The translations under genes were made by a program, and so were the position numbers. A stretch of 64,000 nt of DNA from Candidatus Rubrivivax defluviihabitans (GTDB taxonomy: Bacteria > Pseudomonadota > Gammaproteobacteria > Burkholderiales > Burkholderiaceae_C). Below are positions 8,342 through 16,959 of this stretch, one piece after another; the stretch's first letter is position 1; each line of letters opens with the position of its first letter. Below the pieces are notes generated by a model. The model was not told the DNA's origin. It worked only from the letters and a program-made list of their open reading frames with translations, and did not search any database. Where the stretch lies: positions 124,001 through 188,000 of the forward strand of contig JADJMW010000004.1 of the NCBI GenBank assembly GCA_016709385.1, read 5' to 3'.

Positions 8342-10545
8342 ACGGCGACGGCCCCGTCCGGGTGGCCGTGATCGGCAGCGGCTGCGCCTCGGTGGCCGCG
8401 GCCTTCGAGCTGACGCGGCCCGAACATGGCGGCCGCTACCAGGTCACGATCTACCAGACCGGCTGGCGCATGGGCGGCAAGGGGGCCTCGGGCCGCGGGC
8501 CGGCGGGGCGCATCGAGGAGCATGGGCTGCATGTCTGGCTGGGCTTCTACGAAAACGCCTTCCGGCTGCTGCGCGAGTGTTATGCCGAACTCGGCCGCGA
8601 CCCTGCCAGCCACCCCTGCGCCGACTGGCGCGATGCCTTCTTCGACGCGCCGCTGGTGGGCATGGTCGACGCGGCGGAATCCGGCGGCTGGGTGCGCTGG
8701 ACCTCGTACTTCCCGCCCGCGCCCGGCCTGCCCGGCGACGCGCTGGAGCCGGGCAGCAACCCGTTCACCCTGGGCAGCTACCTGGCCCACGTGGCGGCGC
8801 TGCTGAAGACGCTGCTGATGGACCTGCAGACGCGGCCGCCCGGGCCGACGCCGGCCGCGCCCGTGCCGGATGACCATGACAACCCGCCGCCCGAAACCCT
8901 GGTGGAGTGGCTGGCCGCGCAGTGCGCCGACTGGCTGCGGCTGGGTGCGCTGGCCGCCGCTGCGGCGCTCATCGAGGCCGCGGCGCTGGTCGAAGTGGTG
9001 GTGCGCGCGCTGCCCGGCTACCCCGAGAACGTGGCGCTGCGGCTGCTGCACGGCCTGGCCGGCATCGTGCGCGCGCAGCTCGAAGGCCTGATGTGCGCCG
9101 ACGCCGGCGTGCGCTGCAAGTGGGAGATCATCGACCTGGTGCTGGCCATCCTGGTCGGCTCGGTGCGCTTCAAGCTGTTGCTCGCGCCGCGCGGGCTGGA
9201 GGCCATCGACGACTACGAGTGCCGCGACTGGCTGCGTTTGAACGGCGCCTCCGAGCGCTCGCTGCAAAGCCCCTTCGTGCGCGGTCTCTACGACCTGGCG
9301 CTGGCCTACGAAGACGGCGACCCGCAGCGTCCGGGCCTCGCCGCCGGCCAGGCCTTGCGCGGCTCGCTGCGCATGTTCTTCACCTACCGCGGCGCGATGT
9401 TCTGGAAGATGCGCGCCGGCATGGGCGACGTCGTCTTCGCGCCCTTCTACGAGGTGCTCAAGCGCCGCGGCGTGCAGTTCCGCTTCTTTCACCGGCTGGA
9501 AAACGTCGCGCTCGCCGACGAGGTGTCGCTGGCCCCTGGCGAGAAGCCGTATGTGCAGGCGCTGGAATTCGACGTGCAGGCGCATATCGCCGGCGGCGGC
9601 GAATACCAGCCGCTGGTCGATATCAAGGGTCTGCCTTGCTGGCCCGCGCAACCCGACCACGCGCAACTGGTCGACGGCGAGCGACTGCGCGACGAGGGCT
9701 GCGCCTTCGAGTCGCACTGGGATCGCCGCTGCGTGGACCGCTGCACGCTGCAGGTCGGGCGCGACTTCGACTTCGTGGTGCTGGGGGTGAGCATCGGCGC
9801 CATTCCCCATGTCTGCCGCGAGATACTGGCGCGCGACGACCGCTGGCGAGCAATGGTGCAGCACGTGAAGACCGTGGCCACGCAGGCATTCCAGGTCTGG
9901 CTGAACGAGGACATGGCGCAGCTCGGCTGGCCCGGCCCGGCGGTCACCTTGTCGGCCTTCGTCAAGCCCTTCGATACCTGGGCCGACATGCGCCACGTGC
10001 TGCCGCTGGAGGCCTGGCGCGAGCCGCCCCAGGCAGTGGCCTATTTCTGCAATGTGCTGGCCGATGCGGTGCCCGAACCGGATCGCGCTGACAGCGGTCA
10101 CCCCGCGCTGCAGCGCGAGATCGTGCGGCGCAACGCGGTGGGCTTTCTCAACGAGCAGGTGCACCACCTGTGGCCACAGGCGGTGCATGCGCCGGGCCGG
10201 TTTCGCTGGGAGTTGCTGGTGGATGGCACGGCCGACGAGCAGGGTGCGGCGCAGGCGGACGGTGCGGCCGGGCCGCCCGAGGGCGAGGCGCGCTTCGCCA
10301 CCCAGTACTGGACTGCCAACGTCAACCCCAGCGACCGCTATGTGCTGGCGCTGCCGGGCAGCCTGAAGCACCGCATCTCGCCGCTGGACAACAGCTACGA
10401 CAACCTCACCATTGCCGGCGACTGGACCGACTGCGGCTTCAACGAGGGCTGTGTCGAGGCCGCCGTCATGTCCGGGCGGCTGGCCGCGCACGCGATTTCG
10501 CAGTCCCCGCCGCTGGAAGACATCATCGGATACGACCACCCATGA
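8338..10545 (+). CDS. FAD-dependent amine-oxidase/phytoene-desaturase-like oxidoreductase
   Basis: Flavoprotein of 735 residues. The N-terminal dinucleotide-binding motif VAVIGSGCASVAAAFEL is followed by GWRMGGKGASGRG and EEHGLHVWLGFYENAFRL, a pattern of carotene desaturases and related amine oxidases. The C-terminus has the second FAD contact, IAGDWTDCGFNEGCVEAAVMSG. It is longer than usual phytoene desaturases (about 500 residues), with an insert of helices around residues 160-270. It starts within the stop of the ispH remnant and ends within the start of the next gene (ATGA both times). Given the polyprenyl synthetase downstream, its substrate is probably an isoprenoid; this is inference. 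Confidence 0.82.
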   Translation: MNGDGPVRVAVIGSGCASVAAAFELTRPEHGGRYQVTIYQTGWRMGGKGASGRGPAGRIEEHGLHVWLGFYENAFRLLRECYAELGRDPASHPCADWRDAFFDAPLVGMVDAAESGGWVRWTSYFPPAPGLPGDALEPGSNPFTLGSYLAHVAALLKTLLMDLQTRPPGPTPAAPVPDDHDNPPPETLVEWLAAQCADWLRLGALAAAAALIEAAALVEVVVRALPGYPENVALRLLHGLAGIVRAQLEGLMCADAGVRCKWEIIDLVLAILVGSVRFKLLLAPRGLEAIDDYECRDWLRLNGASERSLQSPFVRGLYDLALAYEDGDPQRPGLAAGQALRGSLRMFFTYRGAMFWKMRAGMGDVVFAPFYEVLKRRGVQFRFFHRLENVALADEVSLAPGEKPYVQALEFDVQAHIAGGGEYQPLVDIKGLPCWPAQPDHAQLVDGERLRDEGCAFESHWDRRCVDRCTLQVGRDFDFVVLGVSIGAIPHVCREILARDDRWRAMVQHVKTVATQAFQVWLNEDMAQLGWPGPAVTLSAFVKPFDTWADMRHVLPLEAWREPPQAVAYFCNVLADAVPEPDRADSGHPALQREIVRRNAVGFLNEQVHHLWPQAVHAPGRFRWELLVDGTADEQGAAQADGAAGPPEGEARFATQYWTANVNPSDRYVLALPGSLKHRISPLDNSYDNLTIAGDWTDCGFNEGCVEAAVMSGRLAAHAISQSPPLEDIIGYDHP

Positions 10546-11541
10546 AGACCGAGAACGAAGCCGTGGCCGCCGCGCCCGACCCTGCCGCCGCCCAGACCCG
10601 GGGTGACGCCCCGGGCGACCGTGCGGCCCCCGCTGCATTGGACGCGGCGGCCGCACGCGTCACGCCGGGCGCGCGCCGGCGCCGGCCGGAGCCCGCACGC
10701 ACCGCGCCGCACCGTCACGCCGCGACGCTGCTGCGGGCCTCGGTGCCGGCGGCCGGCGAGACGGCCGATGCCCGGGCTGACGCCGCGACCCCGGCCGATG
10801 CCGACGCTGCGCACGCCGAGGGCCCCGTGGCACTGGGCGTGCGGCTGGGCTACCAGGTCATCGAGGAGCAGATCCTGCTGGGCCAGAAGCTCGCGCGGCG
10901 GCTGGGCCGCAAGGCGTCGCAGGCCGTGGGCGGGGCCGGTGCGGCCTGGGCCGCCGGTGGCGCGGCATCCGCGTCCGATTCCGCCCCGACCGCGGGTGCT
11001 GCGCCCGGGGCGGCGGGGGTCGGGGCCACGGGCGAGGTTCAACGAACTGCTCGACCGCGTGCTGCACCTTTACAAGGACCTCGGCGCGCTGTGTTTCGAC
11101 GCCGTCGAGACGGTGGCGCGCAACCCGGTGCTGCGCGCCGGCGTGGCGCGCCTGGCAGCCGGTGCCGCCGTGGCGGCGGCCGCGCGAACCGGCGGCGGTA
11201 CGAGCGCCGAAGCAGCGTATGCCGGCGCGGATGCCGAGGCGCCAGGCAGCGGCTTTGCAGTGGACATCCGCTGCAGCCGCCGCGTCCAGGTGAGACTCGA
11301 CCTGCGGCTGCGCCAGGGCCAGGGTGCGCCGCTCGTGCATGCGCTGCACGCGGGCGACCCCGCCGTGCCGCCGCTGACCGGCGTGCACCTGCAGCCGGGC
11401 ACCCCGCAGACCGGGCCGATGCTTCAACTCGCCATCGCCGACACCCAGCCCGCCGCCACTTATACCGGCGTGGTGGTGGACGGCGCCAGCAACGAGCCGC
11501 GCGGCACGCTGGTGGTGCGCGTGCTGCCGCCCGGCGCCTGA
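10542..11541 (+). pseudogene. phasin-like helical protein, broken by a +1 frameshift
   Basis: Two reading frames make one protein of about 332 residues if one base is removed (1000 nt, one more than a multiple of three). The first part starts at the ATGA overlap, has an Ala/Arg-rich disordered stretch, then VALGVRLGYQVIEEQILLGQKL. The second part continues in the next frame with RFNELLDRVLHLYKDLGAL, a matching amphipathic helix, and ends in a beta-type domain, TYTGVVVDGASNEPRGTLVV. The shift lies between about 10920 and 11040, possibly at the G5 run near 11019. The helices resemble phasin-type proteins that coat lipid or polymer surfaces. It may be a sequencing error rather than a true pseudogene. 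Confidence 0.65.
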
Positions 11542-11545
11542 ACCG

Positions 11546-12613
11546 GTGTTGGCGCGGCCGATGCAGGACACCCCGGCCTTCGAGGCCTGCCGCACCCCCG
11601 GCGTGGTGCGCGAGACGCTGGCCGAATACGGCGCATTGACGCGTGCCGCGCTGCTCGCCCACCTGCCCAGCGGCGAGCCGCACAAATACCTCTACGAGCC
11701 GCTGGCCGACTACCCGCAGCGCGGCGGCAAGATGATGCGCTCCAGCCTGTGCATCGCCACCGCGCGCGCCTTCGGCGCCCGCGTCGAGGAAGCGCTGCCC
11801 TCGGCGGTGGCCATCGAGTTGCTGCACAACGCGCTGCTGATCCACGACGACATCCAGGACGGCAGCCTGCAGCGCCGCGGCCGCCCCACGCTGCAGGCGC
11901 TGCACGGCATGCCGCTGGCGCTGAATACCGGCGACGCTTTAGGCCTGCTCAGCCTGCGCCCGCTGGTCGACAACCTGGGCCGCCTGGGCTCGCGACTGAG
12001 CCTGCGCATCCTGGAGGAGACCGAGCGCATGGCCTGGGAGTCGGCCGAGGGCCAGGCCATGGAACTGGGCTGGCGGCGCGACAACGCCAGCGACCTCACC
12101 GATGCCGACTACCTGGTGATGGTGCTGAAGAAGACCTGCTGGCTGGCCACCATCCACCCCTGTCGCGTCGGCGCGCTGATCGGCAGCCGCGGGCGCGCCG
12201 ACCTGGAGCCCTTCATTCGCTTCGGTTTCTTTCTCGGCGCGGCCTTCCAGATCCAGGACGACCTGCTCAACCTGGTCGCCGACGACCGCTACGGCAAGGA
12301 AATCAACGGCGACCTCGTCGAGGGCAAGCGCACGCTGATGCTCAACCACGTGGTGAGCCGGGCCACGCCGGCGCAGCGGCGGCGGCTGGCACGCATCCTC
12401 GACCCCGAACGCGGGCCGCCCAGTGCCGCCCAGGTGGCCTGGCTGCGCGAGCTGATGGACCGCTGCGGCTCCGTCGAGCATGCGCGCGGCATCGCGCACG
12501 GGCTGGCCGGCGCCGCGCTGCACGAATATGCCGGTCTCTTCGACCCGCTGCCCGAATCGCGCGACAAGCAGTTCATCCGCGGCCTGGTGACCTGGGTGTT
12601 CGAACGCACCTGA
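11546..12613 (+). CDS. polyprenyl synthetase (isoprenyl diphosphate synthase)
   Basis: Trans-prenyltransferase of 355 residues that condenses isopentenyl diphosphate with allylic diphosphates. The IPP-binding GGKMMR is at 60-65, the first Asp-rich motif DDIQD at 101-105 and the second motif DDLLN at 238-242. The last Asp of the second motif is Asn, as in many GGPP synthases of eukaryotic type. The residue five before the first Asp is a small Ala, which argues for a product longer than C15. The start is GTG 11546; an ATG at 11561 is also possible. It lies 4 bp after the phasin-like gene in the same operon. Confidence 0.87.
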   Translation: MLARPMQDTPAFEACRTPGVVRETLAEYGALTRAALLAHLPSGEPHKYLYEPLADYPQRGGKMMRSSLCIATARAFGARVEEALPSAVAIELLHNALLIHDDIQDGSLQRRGRPTLQALHGMPLALNTGDALGLLSLRPLVDNLGRLGSRLSLRILEETERMAWESAEGQAMELGWRRDNASDLTDADYLVMVLKKTCWLATIHPCRVGALIGSRGRADLEPFIRFGFFLGAAFQIQDDLLNLVADDRYGKEINGDLVEGKRTLMLNHVVSRATPAQRRRLARILDPERGPPSAAQVAWLRELMDRCGSVEHARGIAHGLAGAALHEYAGLFDPLPESRDKQFIRGLVTWVFERT

Positions 12614-12652
12614 AGCCAAGGCAGCCCACCCAAGCACCGCAGGGAGACCCGA

Positions 12653-15600
12653 ATGGCCCGTACCGGCACCCAGCCCGACTACATCGACCCCGCCGGTGAC
12701 GCGCGCGACGGCTCGCTGCCGGTGCGGCCGCCGTTCCAGTTCACCGGCGTCACGGCACGCGTGTTCCCGCTCAAGGCCAACATGGCGCGGCTGGCGGCGT
12801 TCTGCGACGCCTACGTGAACATGGACATCCCGCCGGAGATCGTGCACTACCGGCCGGCGCTGCCCTACGTCTACCTGATGGTGCTGGACTACGGCAGCAT
12901 GTCCTCGGCGTCCATGCACGCGCAGAACGTGGGCTGGGTGGCACAGCACGAGGTGGCCTTCACGGTACCGCTGGAACGCTGGCGCAAGGAAAACGGCAAG
13001 CTGGTGTTCAAGGACTGGGCCTGCGTCTCGCCCTTCATCTTCGTCGACGACGAGATGTCGCTGACCACCGGCCGCGAGGTCTATGGCTGGCCCAAGGTGG
13101 CCGGCACCGTGGACGCGTCCGTCTCCTTGTGGGCCAGCCACCCGCTGGCCGGATCGCGCGTGTTCTCGTTCAGCACGCAGGTCTTCCCGCACGTCTATGC
13201 CGGCAAGTCCGAGCAGGCGCGCGTGCTGCTCACCATCGACGCCGACCCGGCGCTCAGCTACGCACGCTTTCCGGTGGACGCGGGCAATGCCTGGTCGCCG
13301 TGGAATGCGCTGGCCCAGGCCACGCGCTCGAGCCTGTCGCTCATGGGCCAGGCCGCCGACCTGGTGTGGGCGCTGCCGGTGCGCGGCTTTCGCACCGACC
13401 GCAGCCTGGGCGCGCTCAAGGCCATGGGCACGCGCGCCGCGGGTTACCTGGCGCGTCTGGGCCCGCCGCTGCTGGCCGAGCGGCTGGGCCTGCCGGCCCT
13501 GGGCGCCAGCGGCCCGCCGGGGCTGAGCTTCGACAACATCACCGTCAAGCAGTTCCGCGACGCGCAGGAGCCCGACCGCGCCTGCTACAAGGCCCTGGTG
13601 CGCTCGCGCATGGGCGTGGAGCGCATCAACCGCAGCGGCCTGCTCGGCGACGCCAACCTGCTGCGCGGCGACACCTCGGGCGGCTACACCATCCGCGTGC
13701 ACCGCTACGGCTCGCAGCCCATCATCCAGTCGCTGGGCATCGAGGTGACGCGCAGCGAGGAAATGGGTGAAGGCACGCATGTTTCGGTGCTCAAGCCCGT
13801 ATTCCCGTTCTGGAACGACGTCGACCTGTACTACGGCGCCGGCGAACTGGTGTGCTCGCGCATCTATACCCACGGCGCGCCGGGCTCCAACGGCTGGGTG
13901 GACGCGCAGCCGCCGGCAGACACCGCGCCGGCGGTGGCCGCTGCCGCCGCCGCTCCGCCGTCCGAGCTCGAGACCAAGCCCGAAGCGGCCGCGGCACCGG
14001 CCGGCCCGGCGCTGGAATGCGCGGGCGACTACAACACCGCCCTGGGCGCGGCCACGCAGCCGGTGGCCGGGCCGTTCGACTTCCCCGACGTGACGCTGCA
14101 GGTCTACCCGCTGCTGGCCGACCGGGTGCAACTCGACGCCTTCGTCGAGCGCTACCTCAACCAGCCGCTGCGCGACGCCGGCGTCGACTTCGAGACCATG
14201 GGCTCCTACGCCTACCTGCTGGTCAACAGCATCGGCGACCAGGTCGGCACCATGTGGTCCAGCGCCAACAATATCGGCTGGTGGGCCGAGCGCGAGGTCT
14301 CGTTCTGCGTGCCGGTGCGCTGGTACCGCACCGATGCTGCCAGCGGGCAGCGCGAGCTGATCAGCACCGGGCTGGTGGCGCCCTTCGTCTACGCCAGCAG
14401 TGGCCGTGCCGTCATCACCGACCGCGAGGTCAACGGCCGGCCCTCGGTCAAGGCCACCATCGAAAGCCCGCAGGACGTGTGGCTGGACGCGTCGGGCCCG
14501 GTCAATCCGCGCCAGTACCTGCGCCTGGCCACCGAGGTCTTCCCGGCCCTGGGCCTGGGGCAACAGGCCGAGGAACGAACGTTGCTGCGCATCGACGGCG
14601 CCGACGTGCTGCGCTACGACGACGTCGTCGGCTGGCGCCTGGTGGGCGAGCGCTGGGGCCAGCAGCTGGTGGGCGAGCTGGTGCGCAAGCACCGGCTGCA
14701 CGAGGACCAGGCCGCCGAGGTGGCCGCGGCGCGCGCGCTGGCGCTGGAACTGCTGGCGCTCGGCGCGCCGATCAATTCGCTGGTGCTCAAGCAATACCGG
14801 GCCGGCGACGACGTCGGCAAGGCCTGCTACCAGGCTCTGGTGCGCACGCAGCGCAGCATCCAGCGCATCTACGACCTGCGCGAGATCGAGGAACGCGTGC
14901 ACGTGCGGCTGCACCGCTACCCCGGCCACCCCATCGCGCAGACGCTGGGCCTGCAGGTGAAGAGCGTGGACTCCGCCGGCGGCGAGGTGGTGCAGAACCT
15001 GCAGCCGCTGCACCCGTTCTGGATGCGCATCTCGGTGCGCGAGGAGCTGGGCGAGGTGGTGGCCGTGCGCCGCCACGACGGCGGCTGGGATGGCCCGCAC
15101 CCCTGGCTGCAGCGCACCGGGCCATCGACGTTCGGCTACGGCACGCCCGATCCCGGCCACGGCGCCCAGTCGCACGATGCCGAGGCGCCGCAGCCCTACT
15201 TCCAGACGGCGGGCGCAACCCGCGTGGGCGTGCAGGAGGCCGTCGCCCCGCAGCGCCTGCGCGAGCAGCAGCAGCTGGCGCTGCGTGCGTCTCTGGCCGG
15301 CAGCCTGCAGGGGTTGACCGAGGCGCTGGCGGCGTCACCTGATGACGAGATCCAGGCCCTGCAGCAGGCGCTGAGCGAGCGGCAGGCCGCGTTGCTGGCC
15401 GAGGCGCGGCAACAGGCCGGGGCGGGTTCGCTCGTGTCCTGGGCCGACGCCCAGCCGGTGCCGGCGCTGCTGGCCCTGGAGCGCGCGCTGATGCAGGCTG
15501 GCCTGAGCGGGTCGCCGGTCGACCCCGGGCAGCGGCGTTTGACCCACGCCGAAGCCCGTCAGGCCATCGAAGGGCTGGACGAGGTGCAACTGGTGCTGGA

Positions 15601-15817
15601 AAGCATTCTCGGCGCCGAGTGGGAGAACTGGGGCAACCCGCGCTGGAACCGCGGGCTGCCGACGCGCCCCGAGCCTTGTGTGCCCGCGCACTCGTTGCAG
15701 GGCGGGTTCGAGGCGCTGCAGGACTGTGCGCCGCCCTCGGTGAATTCGTCGCAGGACGGGCTGAAGATGGCGCACTACAGCGATGGCTCGCAGGACTGGG
15801 TCCATCTGATGCGATAG
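12653..15817 (+). CDS. tandem acetoacetate-decarboxylase-like protein
   Basis: A 1054-residue protein made of two copies of an acetoacetate decarboxylase (ADC)-like domain, about residues 25-420 and 470-880, joined by an Ala/Pro-rich linker, with a helical tail to the end. Copy one has TTGREVYGWPKVAG with a lysine at residue 148 where ADC has its Schiff-base Lys; copy two has TDREVNGRPSVKAT with Ser 598 at that place. Repeated blocks NVGWVAQHEVAFTVP and NIGWWAEREVSFCVP also align. The ribosome site AGGGAG stands before the ATG. It closes the isoprenoid operon. The reaction is unknown; ADC-fold proteins also include non-decarboxylating members. Confidence 0.8.
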   Translation: MARTGTQPDYIDPAGDARDGSLPVRPPFQFTGVTARVFPLKANMARLAAFCDAYVNMDIPPEIVHYRPALPYVYLMVLDYGSMSSASMHAQNVGWVAQHEVAFTVPLERWRKENGKLVFKDWACVSPFIFVDDEMSLTTGREVYGWPKVAGTVDASVSLWASHPLAGSRVFSFSTQVFPHVYAGKSEQARVLLTIDADPALSYARFPVDAGNAWSPWNALAQATRSSLSLMGQAADLVWALPVRGFRTDRSLGALKAMGTRAAGYLARLGPPLLAERLGLPALGASGPPGLSFDNITVKQFRDAQEPDRACYKALVRSRMGVERINRSGLLGDANLLRGDTSGGYTIRVHRYGSQPIIQSLGIEVTRSEEMGEGTHVSVLKPVFPFWNDVDLYYGAGELVCSRIYTHGAPGSNGWVDAQPPADTAPAVAAAAAAPPSELETKPEAAAAPAGPALECAGDYNTALGAATQPVAGPFDFPDVTLQVYPLLADRVQLDAFVERYLNQPLRDAGVDFETMGSYAYLLVNSIGDQVGTMWSSANNIGWWAEREVSFCVPVRWYRTDAASGQRELISTGLVAPFVYASSGRAVITDREVNGRPSVKATIESPQDVWLDASGPVNPRQYLRLATEVFPALGLGQQAEERTLLRIDGADVLRYDDVVGWRLVGERWGQQLVGELVRKHRLHEDQAAEVAAARALALELLALGAPINSLVLKQYRAGDDVGKACYQALVRTQRSIQRIYDLREIEERVHVRLHRYPGHPIAQTLGLQVKSVDSAGGEVVQNLQPLHPFWMRISVREELGEVVAVRRHDGGWDGPHPWLQRTGPSTFGYGTPDPGHGAQSHDAEAPQPYFQTAGATRVGVQEAVAPQRLREQQQLALRASLAGSLQGLTEALAASPDDEIQALQQALSERQAALLAEARQQAGAGSLVSWADAQPVPALLALERALMQAGLSGSPVDPGQRRLTHAEARQAIEGLDEVQLVLESILGAEWENWGNPRWNRGLPTRPEPCVPAHSLQGGFEALQDCAPPSVNSSQDGLKMAHYSDGSQDWVHLMR

Positions 15818-15874
15818 ACGAGCCGGCGCGCGCAGCAGCCGTCCCAGGGTTCGCGGCAGCGGCCGGCGCCGAGC

Positions 15875-16888
15875 TCAGCAGTAGCCGATGCGCCGGTACC
15901 AGTCCAGCGCATCGCGCAGCGTCTCGACCAGCGGCCGCGGCAGCACGCCCAGCCGGCGCTGGGCGTCGCTGGGCGGCATGGCATAACCGTCCAGCACCAG
16001 CAGCGAGCCCAGCGCGGGCACCGGCGACGGCCGCCCCAGCAGCGCCCAGCCGGCTTCGGCGCAGAGCATGCTGCCGGCGGCCAGCCGCGCAGGCCAGCGC
16101 CGCCGCGGCGGCGGCAGGCCCGCCAGCCGGCAGACCCGAGCCGCCAGCAGTTCGGTGCGGCTGTCGTGGCCGGCCAGCGCGATGGGCTGGTCGAACAGCC
16201 GCTGCTCCAGCGCCAGGCGCGCGGCGCGCGCCACGTCGCGCACGTCGATCACGTTCAGTGGCTGGCTCACCAGCGCCGGCACCTGCCCGGCCGCCAGCAG
16301 CGGCAGCACGCACAGTTCGCGCGGGCGGCGGTCCCAGGGGCCGAGGCAGGCCGTGGGGTTGATCACCGCCACCGGCGCGCCCTGCGCGGCGGCGGCCAGC
16401 GCCAGTTCCTGCATCGTGGCCTTGGCCGCGAAATAAGGGTGCAGGCGGCGCCGCGCGGCGGCCTCCAGGGCCTGCAGCGCACCCTCGCCGGGCGGCCGGG
16501 GCAGGGTGGTGTAACTCGACACGTGCAGCAGTGCCGCACCGGCGCGCTGCACCGCCTGCAGCAGCCGCGCCATGCGCGCCGCGGCATGCGCCACCGGCGG
16601 CGGCTGGCCGGCCGCGGCGCCCAGGAACAGGTGCATTGGATAAGGCGCGGCGGCGTCGAACACCGCGTCGTGCCCGGCAGCCCAGCGGTCCAGCTGGCCT
16701 GGCAAGTCGGCGTCGCCGACCGCCAGCGCGCAGCCTTCGGCGCAGCCCTCGGGCAGCCGGTGGCGGCGGGTGGCCGCGGTGACCTGCCAGCCTTGGGCCA
16801 GCAATTCGCGCACGATGGCCTGGCCGATGTGGCCGCTGGCGCCCAGCACGAGCGCACGCCCAGGCGCTGCGTGCCAATCCGCGCTCAC
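15875..16888 (-). CDS. NAD-dependent epimerase/dehydratase family protein (extended SDR)
   Basis: Rossmann oxidoreductase of 337 residues. It has an N-terminal LVLGASGHIGQAIVREL nucleotide-binding loop, a HVSSYTTL strand with the catalytic Ser, and the YxxxK pair in HPYFAAKATM. This is the extended SDR class seen in sugar epimerases and dihydroflavonol-type reductases, including HpnA-like proteins of hopanoid loci. The start codon is GTG, inside a short tandem repeat. It converges on the isoprenoid operon and follows the cyclase gene on the same strand by 66 bp. Its substrate is not visible; a link to the neighbouring operon is only positional. Confidence 0.82.
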   Translation of the reverse strand: MSADWHAAPGRALVLGASGHIGQAIVRELLAQGWQVTAATRRHRLPEGCAEGCALAVGDADLPGQLDRWAAGHDAVFDAAAPYPMHLFLGAAAGQPPPVAHAAARMARLLQAVQRAGAALLHVSSYTTLPRPPGEGALQALEAAARRRLHPYFAAKATMQELALAAAAQGAPVAVINPTACLGPWDRRPRELCVLPLLAAGQVPALVSQPLNVIDVRDVARAARLALEQRLFDQPIALAGHDSRTELLAARVCRLAGLPPPRRRWPARLAAGSMLCAEAGWALLGRPSPVPALGSLLVLDGYAMPPSDAQRRLGVLPRPLVETLRDALDWYRRIGYC

Positions 16889-16959
16889 GCTCCGCGCCCT
16901 TCGGCGCTCACGCCACGCACCCGTTTGCGCTCACGCAGCGCCCGCCGTCGGCGCTCAAG
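16881..16959. repeat. four imperfect tandem copies of a 23-24 bp unit with core GCGCTCACG
   Basis: The core GCGCTCACG recurs at 16881, 16904, 16927 and, as GCGCTCAAG, at 16951, giving a spacing of 23-24 bp, close to two helical turns. The array fills the junction between the cyclase stop (16955) and the epimerase GTG start (16888). Read on the minus strand, each unit carries CGTGAGCGC, so both the stop and the start codon are made of repeat sequence. It may be a slippage duplication or a protein-binding array. Confidence 0.6.

Noticed and set aside
8126..15817. Encapsulin-type nanocompartment, since polyprenyl synthetases are known cargo of family 2 encapsulins
   Set aside because: No shell protein with an HK97-like fold or a cyclic-nucleotide domain next to it was recognised; the large protein is ADC-like instead.
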